Positions 1 through 7,013 of a DNA stretch of 34,736 nucleotides are shown here, piece by piece. The notes under the pieces are model-generated. The model was not told the origin of the DNA. It did no database searches and saw nothing but the letters and a program-made list of their open reading frames with translations. The translations under genes were made by a program, and so were the position numbers. Position 1 is the stretch's first letter; each line of letters starts with the position of its first letter. The DNA is from Oscillospiraceae bacterium (GTDB lineage: Bacteria > Bacillota > Clostridia > Oscillospirales > Oscillospiraceae), in NCBI GenBank assembly GCA_009783555.1, contig WRDH01000031.1, positions 1 through 34,736 of the forward strand, given 5' to 3'.

Positions 1-2
1 AT

Positions 3-596
3 GAAATATCTTCTTTAAGGACATTTAACAAAGGTACAGTAGTTTATGTTCACGGAAAGAGACTGTTTTTTATCAACAATACAATAAAAACATATAAGAT
101 GTTTTTCACACAGTTCAATCTTAACAGAAGCGTTAATAGAAGCGTTGACGGAAGCGATGACGGAACGCCGGTCGACGAGCAGGAATTATACGCTATCCGA
201 CGAAGTAATGCGAAGAAGGTTGAGGGGTGTATGTGGCCTTGCTTTAGCATAGGAGTTCTTCTATGGGTATTTTTACGACAGACAACCCCTGCAAGCATAT
301 ATGAAATAATCCTTTTTTCAGTTGCGGTGTTGTTATCTCTTTGGTATATGCTCCATTGTCTGCGATGGAAAATGACCGGCTTTGAAAACAGCATTAAAGT
401 AAGAACCGCTCTTAGAGGTGAAAGAGAGTATCGTTTTTCCGATATTATAAAGATCGAAATAGAAAAAGAAAAACTCGTTGTTTTCACTGATGAGAATAAA
501 TCATTTAAATTACCGGGCGGTGCTGGCTGTGCAGAGCTTGTCGAAAAGCTTCAAAATGAAAACATACCGTTTTACAGAAACGGAGAGTTGTTGTAG
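3..596 (+). CDS. Hypothetical membrane protein, cut by left edge
   Basis: I do not recognise this gene. The first ATG is at 99, but the frame is open without a stop back to the window edge, and the upstream codons give protein-like sequence (GKRLFFINN before the ATG). The gene therefore probably starts outside the window, and 99 has no good ribosome site. Counting from the window edge, two adjacent hydrophobic segments lie at about residues 76-92 and 97-120, forming a membrane hairpin. A soluble C-terminal tail of about 75 residues follows, with alternating strands (REYRFSDIIKIEIEKEKLVV) that recall the PH-like domains of small bacterial membrane proteins; that comparison is inference. It lies 61 nt upstream of another unknown membrane protein on the same strand and may share its transcript. 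Confidence 0.6.
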   Translation, partial: EISSLRTFNKGTVVYVHGKRLFFINNTIKTYKMFFTQFNLNRSVNRSVDGSDDGTPVDEQELYAIRRSNAKKVEGCMWPCFSIGVLLWVFLRQTTPASIYEIILFSVAVLLSLWYMLHCLRWKMTGFENSIKVRTALRGEREYRFSDIIKIEIEKEKLVVFTDENKSFKLPGGAGCAELVEKLQNENIPFYRNGELL

Positions 597-657
597 ATGA
601 AATCCGTTTTTATGTCATGAACTTTGTTGGTTGCGCTATCACTTAGGAGAGATATCA

Positions 658-2292
658 ATGAGTATTGAATACGCACCAAGCACAGAAAGCAAAACCGGGC
701 ATGAGCTTATCAATGTCTTTGTTTTTTCCGATGGGAAGCGAATTAAATCGACATTTGAGCTATTTGAAAAATGCGGTGACTATGTAGAGCTTACTCTTAC
801 GGTTATGGAGCGGAGCTATAGGACGCAAGCTTCAACCTTTTTTAGAGCCATGATCAAAATCAGAGCAAACCTTGAGTTGGAAAACAAGTATTTGATATGC
901 TACGGCGCATCTGAGGACGTTTACCCCTCCGGCATGTCAGTATCTATGGGTACAGGTCGCTTGGCATATCGTTGCAAGCTCGGGATGCCCGCGCTACGAA
1001 CCGATATTGTGGATATTTTCAATACCGATGATTATTGTGTCCCGGCAACTATTCAAGTGCAAAAGCGGTTCAACGAGAAATGGCTAAAAAGCATTTCCGG
1101 TATAAGAACCAATAAAAAGATACGCATAACGCCGAAGTTTAATATTGCTCTCTTTTTTTCGGGCGCAGGACTTTGGGGTTGTGTCGGATTATTTCGGTGG
1201 CTGACGAATGACACAGGCAGCGAAGCCGTTTGGATTGCTATGGTTGTACTTGGATTAGTGGCTATGATAATTCCGTTTCTGCCTTTCTTTGAAACAATCA
1301 ACAAACCGAGTAAGAATGCTCTCAAGCCAAAAAATAAGGTGTCTGTTGAAGATCAGATTATTGTACTTTCAGAGCTAGGAATCAAGCCTAAACAAGATGA
1401 TTTTAAGAAGTGGATATACGAGGAATGTGACATAGAAGATATCGAGTCCAATCCTTATAATGCGTTGCTTTACATTATGAGCGGCACGCGCCAATATAAG
1501 TATGGTACGTATAGATGGGAGTCGTTATCAGATGATATATTTATTCTTGATATTGAGTGTGTAGTAAGTGATGATATTTATGCAGTTGCTTTAAAACGTT
1601 TAGCAGTTCTTTCAAAAGGTGTTTTCGATTTAACAAATGTGTCCGGTAAGGTAAACCGCGATGATAAAAACACATCAGTTTCATTCTCGATTAACGGTAA
1701 AAATCATTCATGGCAATTACGTTACGATAATGACCGGTTTGATGTCCTATTCATAAGCAAGATAAACAGGTTGTTAAGAAGCATGGGTTCGGAAAAGCTG
1801 TTATATATGAATGTTTCAACTTGGAGCGTATGTGTTATTTTTAGTACTGAAGAAATCATCTCAAAGCTAAATGACTTAATTGCGATGCCTTTTTACCTCG
1901 ATATTTACGAAAATGACGGTGCAAAGGAGTTATTTTACTCGTTAAGAACACAAAATTACCTTTATTCAAATAACATGATTTATGGCGGTCTGTTTGAAAA
2001 CATAATGAGTGCTTCCGATTTTGCCTCGAATGATTTTATGGTTCTTGCTCCAAACGAACCAATAAACCGCTGTACGTTTTTGCAAATGGCAAAAAACTCG
2101 GCAAAGAATGCGAAATTTCTCTATACACTGGAAATTGCATTTGGAAGAAAGAATAGAAGCACGTCGTTCTATCGACTAGATACAAATGACAAAGACGTTG
2201 TGCTGCAGCATTTTGTAAATTATTGGCGTGACCAAAAAATCCCCGATGTCTCTTTATGGGAGGATGTATCCGGAGAGTTAAAGCGACGATGA
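658..2292 (+). CDS. Hypothetical protein with central membrane hairpin, 544 aa
   Basis: Not recognised. The ATG at 658 is chosen over the upstream in-frame TTG at 631 because AGGAGA lies 7 nt before it. The N-terminal ~160 residues are soluble. Two hydrophobic segments follow at about 163-182 and 190-211, separated by a short loop (TNDTGSEA), and then a long C-terminal part of about 330 residues, presumably on the same side of the membrane as the N-terminus. The C-terminal part is mixed alpha/beta with no nucleotide-binding or protease motif that I can see. It follows another membrane protein with the same hairpin topology, so the two may work together; that is inference from position only. 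Confidence 0.7.
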   Translation: MSIEYAPSTESKTGHELINVFVFSDGKRIKSTFELFEKCGDYVELTLTVMERSYRTQASTFFRAMIKIRANLELENKYLICYGASEDVYPSGMSVSMGTGRLAYRCKLGMPALRTDIVDIFNTDDYCVPATIQVQKRFNEKWLKSISGIRTNKKIRITPKFNIALFFSGAGLWGCVGLFRWLTNDTGSEAVWIAMVVLGLVAMIIPFLPFFETINKPSKNALKPKNKVSVEDQIIVLSELGIKPKQDDFKKWIYEECDIEDIESNPYNALLYIMSGTRQYKYGTYRWESLSDDIFILDIECVVSDDIYAVALKRLAVLSKGVFDLTNVSGKVNRDDKNTSVSFSINGKNHSWQLRYDNDRFDVLFISKINRLLRSMGSEKLLYMNVSTWSVCVIFSTEEIISKLNDLIAMPFYLDIYENDGAKELFYSLRTQNYLYSNNMIYGGLFENIMSASDFASNDFMVLAPNEPINRCTFLQMAKNSAKNAKFLYTLEIAFGRKNRSTSFYRLDTNDKDVVLQHFVNYWRDQKIPDVSLWEDVSGELKRR

Positions 2293-2336
2293 TAATACAT
2301 GGATTGAGCAACATAGGAAATGAGTGATAGAATAAC

Positions 2337-2891
2337 GTGAAGTACAAGACCAGAAGCTGTCCCCAATTCGCTGCATGTGGATTAAACTGCGGGCTTTGTT
2401 CCCGTTATTACACCGTTGGATCGTCACGTTGCCCCGGCTGTGCTGGTGAGGGGTTTTCGGACGTTCATCCGAATTGCGGAATTTTGTTATGCTGCCAGCG
2501 GAAAGGCTTAGAATACTGCTTTGAATGTGACGAGTTCCCATGTAGTAAATACGACAAATGGGGTGATTCTGACTCCTTTATCACCCACAGAAATTACCTC
2601 GCTGACATGGAAAAAGCAAAGCGAATCGGCATGGACGCGTACAAAGCCGAGCTTGATGAAAAAATCGGCATAGTAGAAACGCTGTTGAATAGTCATGATG
2701 ACGGTCGGCATAAGGGGTTCTTTTGCTTGGCGGTTAATCTTTTGGATTTACAAGATGTGAAAGCAGTAATGGAGCGGCTTGTCGATGAGACTACATTGGA
2801 TATGCCAATAAAAGAAAAAGCGAAAATTGCTGAACGCTTGTTTGAGGAAACGGCACAGCAAAGGGGCATTTTGTTGAAGTTAAGGAGGTAA
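2337..2891 (+). CDS. DUF3795 cysteine-rich protein
   Basis: The protein has 184 residues and starts with GTG; no in-frame ATG occurs before about residue 90. The N-terminal third is rich in cysteine: CGLNCGLC, then RCPGCAG, CGILLCCQ and CFECDEFPC. This is the arrangement of the DUF3795 family, small proteins presumed to bind zinc or an iron-sulphur cluster and whose function is unknown. The C-terminal half is helical and charged with no clear motif. It begins 44 nt after the preceding unknown membrane protein and may be cotranscribed with it. Family assignment is from the cysteine pattern and length; no biochemical role can be given. Confidence 0.75.
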   Translation: MKYKTRSCPQFAACGLNCGLCSRYYTVGSSRCPGCAGEGFSDVHPNCGILLCCQRKGLEYCFECDEFPCSKYDKWGDSDSFITHRNYLADMEKAKRIGMDAYKAELDEKIGIVETLLNSHDDGRHKGFFCLAVNLLDLQDVKAVMERLVDETTLDMPIKEKAKIAERLFEETAQQRGILLKLRR

Positions 2892-2987
2892 TCGAGAGGA
2901 GAGGATTACATCAGAAAAATGGTTACCTCTGCGCCCATGTTTTACAGTGTATTACATACCCTTGTGTATGTGGTTTTGCCATCGAAC

Positions 2988-3016
2988 TTGACTTTGTAAT
3001 GCAAGGACGTTATTAT
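2988..3016 (+). promoter_or_regulatory. Promoter upstream of tRNA-Ser
   Basis: TTGACT at 2988-2993 and TATTAT at 3011-3016 are separated by 17 nt, close to the sigma-A consensus. Transcription from about 3023 would run through the tRNA-like fragment and then the intact tRNA-Ser. Confidence 0.6.
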
Positions 3017-3029
3017 AGAAACTCATTGA

Positions 3030-3077
3030 GGGGAGATGTTCGGGTGGTCATAAGGTGCGCGTAGTGGTGCAAGCGAC
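3030..3077 (+). pseudogene. Degenerate tRNA-Ser fragment lacking the anticodon arm
   Basis: The segment reads like the 5' half of the intact tRNA-Ser 100 nt downstream. The D-arm region (TTCGGGTGGTCATAAGGTGC) matches TCCGAGAGGTCGAAGGTGC, and the variable-arm sequence GTGGTGCAAGC is shared exactly. The anticodon stem and loop that should separate these blocks are missing, and no T arm or acceptor 3' strand follows. It is probably the remnant of a duplicated tRNA gene lying in the leader of the tRNA-Ser transcript. Confidence 0.5.
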
Positions 3078-3131
3078 GCATCTAGGAATGCTTCGGATGA
3101 TTAGTGCAGAAAATCGGATGAAAAGATATAC

Positions 3132-3219
3132 GGAAAGGTGTCCGAGAGGTCGAAGGTGCAACATTGGAAATGTTGTGTGGTGCAAGCCACCCGGGGTTCG
3201 AATCCCCGCCTTTCCGCCA
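3132..3219 (+). tRNA. tRNA-Ser (anticodon GGA)
   Basis: The gene is 88 nt including an encoded CCA end. The acceptor strands GGAAAGG and CCTTTCC pair perfectly. The anticodon stem CAACA/TGTTG closes the loop TTGGAAA, giving anticodon GGA at 3166-3168, which reads UCC and UCU. The long variable arm (GTGGTGCAAGCCAC) is the class II feature expected of tRNA-Ser, and the T loop carries the usual GGTTCGAATCC. A sigma-A type promoter lies about 120 nt upstream. Confidence 0.96.
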
Positions 3220-3231
3220 ATAATTTGCCTT

Positions 3232-3256
3232 AGAACCCTTGCGTAGCGAGGGTTCT
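3232..3256 (+). terminator. Hairpin after tRNA-Ser, possible terminator
   Basis: AGAACCCT at 3232-3239 pairs perfectly with AGGGTTCT at 3249-3256 across a 9-nt loop, 13 nt after the tRNA end. No T-run follows directly; the nearest is at about 3284, so termination activity is uncertain. Confidence 0.35.
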
Positions 3257-3306
3257 CGGCATGGGAGCAATTATGTTTGTGGTTTTTTAGGAGTTTAGCA
3301 AAAGTT

Positions 3307-3336
3307 TTGGAATGCGGGACTGATTAATGATATAAT
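3307..3336 (+). promoter_or_regulatory. Promoter of the HExxH-lipoprotein pair
   Basis: TTGGAA at 3307-3312 and a consensus TATAAT at 3331-3336 are 18 nt apart. The start codon lies about 70 nt downstream. Confidence 0.5.
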
Positions 3337-3405
3337 ACATTTGTCCGAGTTTTACGAAGGACAATCACATTTATAGCGTGTACTTTACTTTTGTGAGGAA
3401 GGACT

Positions 3406-4749
3406 ATGCGAAAAAGATATTCAAAAGCACCGTATATTTTCATAATAATGCTCATGCTGTTTACGGCTTTTGTCGGCTGGGCGGCTGTAAATCATTTTAG
3501 TAACGGAATAGAATCATACGAAGACCTGTCATCGGAAGCGAGCACGTTTTTCCAAACACGACCGGTGCAAACGTTCACGAATTCAACCGCAAATGCAGAT
3601 CCATATATTTACTATGACCACCGCGATGATGCTCTGCACCTTTTTGAGACACCCGAAGGTTTTACAATGGTTAGTCATTCAGAAATCTGGGATGAATATA
3701 TGCTTATACAGTTGTATCATGAACTCATGCTCAATACACATGGAGATGAGATAGAGTTTTTGCACGAGGTAATCGTCTACCCGCATGAGGAAGAGGATGG
3801 TCATGCTTTGGCTACATTTTCTCAGGGAATCACAATCATAGAGTTCTTTATCCAATTTCCCGCACTGCCTGAAGACTTTGCAATTCCATTTCCTCAGGAT
3901 ATAGGCACAATCAACCTTTTTGGCGGTGATATAAATACAACTATTGAAAGCATGGCTAACAGTCTTAGTCATGAATACGGGCATTTGTATACGTTTTATT
4001 ACATGTTTAACGCTGAAAGAAACGAAAACGAATCAAACGGGAATGGCTCTTTGAGTGATACAGTGTATGCAAGATTAAGAGAAGCTGCAAGGTTTAACTT
4101 AATTACAAACGCAAGCCCCGGCGAAACATACCTGCAAGAACGTTTCCGATATCTTATTGAAATAGCTGCCGAGGACTATGTACAGCTTATGGGTTCTCCA
4201 ACCACTCGTCAGATCGTGGATTTTGTTGATGTACGGCAAATCGTCAATGGTGCTGAGCGTCCTGAAAGCATCAGAAACGCAAGAAACGCGTTCCCGCAGG
4301 AAAATCTGATGATACCGCTGGCTAATGACGCGCCGGGATTAAAGGATTATTTCTTTAGTTTTATAAGCACCGAACCACGAATGCCCGTAGAGGAAAAGCA
4401 AGAAGTTATTTTACAGATCAGAAGAAATGATATAGAGTTCCATTTAGTATCAGGATATCGCACTTTTACTCATTACGCGATAACATGGAATACGCCATAT
4501 AACGATGCAATTTATACGCTCGTATGTTATGACCCTGATGACTACACAGGATGGGGTATACCGATAAAAACCGTCCGACCCGGACAAAACGCATCGGCAG
4601 TAGTTGGTGAATATGTTGTCGAGTGGGGCAATCAGGTTGAATCACTGGATGACGGTCTCGCAACAGGAACAAAGGTGTTCTTAGTAGTAGCAATGCTACA
4701 TGACGGCACATTATATCTTTCAGAAAAGCTGGAGTATACTTTTTCATGA
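3406..4749 (+). CDS. Membrane-anchored HExxH putative metalloprotease
   Basis: The protein has 447 residues; GAGGAAGG precedes the ATG closely. A basic N-terminus and one hydrophobic segment at about 10-28 act as a signal anchor, so the rest should lie outside the membrane. HEYGH at 189-193 is the zinc-binding HExxH motif. IEIAAEDYVQ at about 251-260 offers Glu256 as a possible third ligand, as in gluzincins. The last ~115 residues look like a beta-sandwich of fibronectin type III kind. I do not recognise a named family, and the protease activity is inferred from the motif alone. The stop overlaps the start of the following lipoprotein gene by 4 nt (ATGA), so the two are probably translationally coupled and work at the same surface. 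Confidence 0.75.
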   Translation: MRKRYSKAPYIFIIMLMLFTAFVGWAAVNHFSNGIESYEDLSSEASTFFQTRPVQTFTNSTANADPYIYYDHRDDALHLFETPEGFTMVSHSEIWDEYMLIQLYHELMLNTHGDEIEFLHEVIVYPHEEEDGHALATFSQGITIIEFFIQFPALPEDFAIPFPQDIGTINLFGGDINTTIESMANSLSHEYGHLYTFYYMFNAERNENESNGNGSLSDTVYARLREAARFNLITNASPGETYLQERFRYLIEIAAEDYVQLMGSPTTRQIVDFVDVRQIVNGAERPESIRNARNAFPQENLMIPLANDAPGLKDYFFSFISTEPRMPVEEKQEVILQIRRNDIEFHLVSGYRTFTHYAITWNTPYNDAIYTLVCYDPDDYTGWGIPIKTVRPGQNASAVVGEYVVEWGNQVESLDDGLATGTKVFLVVAMLHDGTLYLSEKLEYTFS

Positions 4750-5570
4750 GAAAACACACAATAGTCGTTCTATTATTAATATTGTTGTCACTTTTATTTC
4801 TGTCGGGCTGTATAAACATCGAAATTGAGGCAGGGATTGATGAACATTTTACATCATATCTTATTTATCACATAGAGCTTGATGCAGGAGAACTTGATGA
4901 GCGTTACCAAAATTCTTTAAGAAGAGCACTTAATGAAATCGGGTGGAACTATCAAGAAGAGCATGATTTTGTTGTTTCTTTTAATACAGATTCTATGCCT
5001 TATGTCTTAACGATGACACGGAGAATTGAAAACAACAGCTTTGAGCAAGCGTACCGGTCGCTTGAAGCTTTGCTGACAAATGAGAATATAACCCCGTTTA
5101 TGACAGTAGGCATGGCATTCGAGCATTCTGAAAGACAGAGCAGATATATATTTGAAGCAATGACTGATATCCCGCAAATAATGCGCTTATCTAATGCAGA
5201 AGAATTGACACCGGAGTTACAGCAGCAGCTTGAAGATGCCATTGCAACAGGAGATGGTTCTGTTACTATAAAAATCCCCGTAAGTGAGCTGGTGAGTTCA
5301 TCTCATTCAGTGAACACAGAAAGCAACCGTGCCATAATGAAAGTACCGCTTAGCTATACAAGCCAAACGGAACTTGAGTTATCAGGGATAGTTAATATAA
5401 TCGAAGACGGTGTAATCGGAGGTTTATTAGGAGAAATTATTGATGAGCAATATAAATTAAGAAACAAGATTGTTTTTATATGTGCCATAGTTTTTGCTAT
5501 ACTTCTGTTGATAATGTTGATGATTATTCTTGTGAGAAAGAGTAAATCAAGGCGTTATAATGGTATGTAA
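4746..5570 (+). CDS. Lipoprotein with C-terminal membrane anchor
   Basis: The protein has 274 residues. The N-terminus is a lipoprotein signal peptide ending in LSGC, with Cys22 as the lipid-modified residue. A soluble domain of about 215 residues follows, then a hydrophobic segment at about 242-264 and a basic tail (RKSKSRR) that should stay in the cytoplasm. This plan, an exposed domain held by lipid at one end and a helix at the other, is seen in the LppM/DUF3153-like lipoproteins of Gram-positives; I treat that only as a resemblance. It overlaps the upstream HExxH gene by 4 nt and is a likely partner or substrate of it. Confidence 0.8.
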   Translation: MRKHTIVVLLLILLSLLFLSGCINIEIEAGIDEHFTSYLIYHIELDAGELDERYQNSLRRALNEIGWNYQEEHDFVVSFNTDSMPYVLTMTRRIENNSFEQAYRSLEALLTNENITPFMTVGMAFEHSERQSRYIFEAMTDIPQIMRLSNAEELTPELQQQLEDAIATGDGSVTIKIPVSELVSSSHSVNTESNRAIMKVPLSYTSQTELELSGIVNIIEDGVIGGLLGEIIDEQYKLRNKIVFICAIVFAILLLIMLMIILVRKSKSRRYNGM

Positions 5571-5616
5571 TAAATCTTGTGCAGCGCAGTGAGAGAGTTA
5601 TTTTATAATCGCCTTA

Positions 5617-6318
5617 TTAATGTGCGCTTGCATGAGTTATTTTCATCATTATTTTCTTTCTGAAAAGTAATACCGCCAGTATTATTACAACCACAACTGC
5701 CGCTATGACAATGGCGGTTGTGTAATTTCCCGTTGAAACGCGTTCTCCTAAAAATGTACAGATAAACGTTGACGGTATGCTGCCGAGCACGACTGCAGCA
5801 ATGTACTTTTGCAGAGAGAGCTCCGTTTCCGCAAAGACATAGGGTACAATGCCGTTAGGAATCCCCGGTATAAGAAAGAAGAAAAAGGCTACAAGCTCAG
5901 GTCTTTTTATCTTCTCCAACTGCTCCTTTGAGATTATACCCTTATGTTTGTTCTTTTTTTTCAAAAACGGTGCAATTAAATCCTTAAGCTGACGAATCCC
6001 GGCAAAAACAATGATGTTGCCAAGAACGCATCCGGCAAGATTAATTAAAGTCCCCCAGTATGCACCATAACACAGCCCTGTCAGAACCTGAATTGCGGCA
6101 GAAGGGATAACTGCTACAATAATCTGCAACGCCTGCATGCCCATCAGGATGGGTATACCTTTTGAACCATATGATTCAATGTAGCTGACCATGCTGGATT
6201 CATCTCCGGCATCTTTGATCACATTCTCAACCAACGGTAGCAAATCAACAATCATTACAACCAAAAGAGCAACAATCGCAAGTGCTATTAAAATCTGAAA
6301 AACAATATGTTTTTTCAT
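5617..6318 (-). CDS. VTT-domain (TVP38/TMEM64, DedA-like) membrane protein
   Basis: The protein has 233 residues; AGAGG precedes the ATG. It is mostly hydrophobic, with an N-terminal helix at about 7-28, further membrane segments from about 55 to 110, and a C-terminal helix at about 200-220. The stretch LIPGIPNGIVPYVFAETELS followed by GSIPSTFICTFLGE is the conserved core of the VTT (SNARE-associated) family, whose members include re-entrant helices and act in lipid scrambling or small-ion transport. The exact substrate cannot be told. A short charged cytoplasmic loop (KKKNKHKG) separates the halves. It is transcribed away from the DJ-1 family gene and has its own promoter. Confidence 0.88.
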   Translation of the reverse strand: MKKHIVFQILIALAIVALLVVMIVDLLPLVENVIKDAGDESSMVSYIESYGSKGIPILMGMQALQIIVAVIPSAAIQVLTGLCYGAYWGTLINLAGCVLGNIIVFAGIRQLKDLIAPFLKKKNKHKGIISKEQLEKIKRPELVAFFFFLIPGIPNGIVPYVFAETELSLQKYIAAVVLGSIPSTFICTFLGERVSTGNYTTAIVIAAVVVVIILAVLLFRKKIMMKITHASAH

Positions 6319-6339
6319 AGCTTTACCTCTGGTTTAGAT

Positions 6340-6369
6340 ATTATCATGCATTTTAAGTATTCTCAACAA
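6340..6369 (-). promoter_or_regulatory. Promoter of the VTT-domain gene
   Basis: On the minus strand TTGTTG (6369-6364) and GATAAT (6345-6340) are 18 nt apart, with the start codon about 22 nt after the -10 element. Confidence 0.45.
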
Positions 6370-6403
6370 TTATTATCAAGCAGTCAATTTATTGACATAT
6401 ATG

Positions 6404-6412
6404 TGTTATACT
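6404..6412 (+). promoter_or_regulatory. Extended -10 promoter of the DJ-1 family gene
   Basis: TG-T-TATACT at 6404-6412 is an extended -10 element. A TTGACA at 6392 lies too close (9 nt) to serve as its -35, so this promoter probably depends on the TG extension. Confidence 0.4.
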
Positions 6413-6454
6413 GGGTTTGGCAATCTCCTTGATATTGAAACGGAGGAATGAGTT

Positions 6455-7000
6455 ATGGTGTATATCCTGTTGGCTGAAGGCTTTGAAGAAATAGAGGCAC
6501 TTGCACCGGTCGATCTTTTACGAAGAGTTGATGTTGATGTTGCTACAGTCTCATTGACTGATGACTTAATAGTGTTGGGTGGGCATGGCATCAAAGTTAT
6601 GGCTGATATTACTCTTGAGCAGGTTGATGTTGAAGCTTTGGAAATGCTTGTGTTGCCGGGAGGTCTAGGTGGCGTGAACACGATTGCGGATGCTCCCGCT
6701 GCAATGGAGTTGATACAAAAAATATGGAGTGCAGGGAAAAAACTTGCGGCTATATGTGCTGCGCCTAAGCTGCTTGCCGGGTTAGGTATTATCGCCGGGA
6801 TGTCGGTTGTCTGTCATCCATCTGTCAATAATGAAATAATGAACGCCGGAGGAAGAGTGCTCTTTAACAAACAAGCAACCTGCGACCAAAACCTGATAAC
6901 AGGTAAAGCCGCAGGCTCTTCAATAGAGTTTGCCCTTGAATTAGTCGCAGTTATGCGTGATAGGGAAACCTCCGATAGACTTAGGCATGCTCTAACATAA
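6455..7000 (+). CDS. DJ-1/PfpI family protein
   Basis: The protein has 181 residues and is a single DJ-1/PfpI domain. It starts MVYILLAEGFEEIEA, where the second E of GFEE corresponds to the glutamate that hydrogen-bonds the reactive cysteine in DJ-1. The nucleophile elbow is AAICAAP (Cys at about 105), preceded by VLPGG. Relatives include YajL/ThiJ-type chaperones and glyoxalase or deglycase-like enzymes; which activity applies here cannot be read from sequence. GGAGG at 6441-6445 precedes the ATG. It is divergent from the VTT gene and convergent with the GH9 gene, so it is probably monocistronic. Confidence 0.92.
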   Translation: MVYILLAEGFEEIEALAPVDLLRRVDVDVATVSLTDDLIVLGGHGIKVMADITLEQVDVEALEMLVLPGGLGGVNTIADAPAAMELIQKIWSAGKKLAAICAAPKLLAGLGIIAGMSVVCHPSVNNEIMNAGGRVLFNKQATCDQNLITGKAAGSSIEFALELVAVMRDRETSDRLRHALT

Positions 7001-7013
7001 CCAATAAAAGGCG

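Noticed and set aside
2919-2999. Possible 26-residue ORF after the DUF3795 gene (MVTSAPMFYS...)
   Set aside because: The nearest purine-rich sites (AAGGAGGT, GAGGAGAGGA) are too far from the ATG, and the frame covers the -35 of the tRNA-Ser promoter. No conserved feature supports it.
6392-6412. TTGACA with TATACT as a classic promoter for the DJ-1 gene
   Set aside because: The spacing is only 9 nt, so I keep only the extended -10 element.
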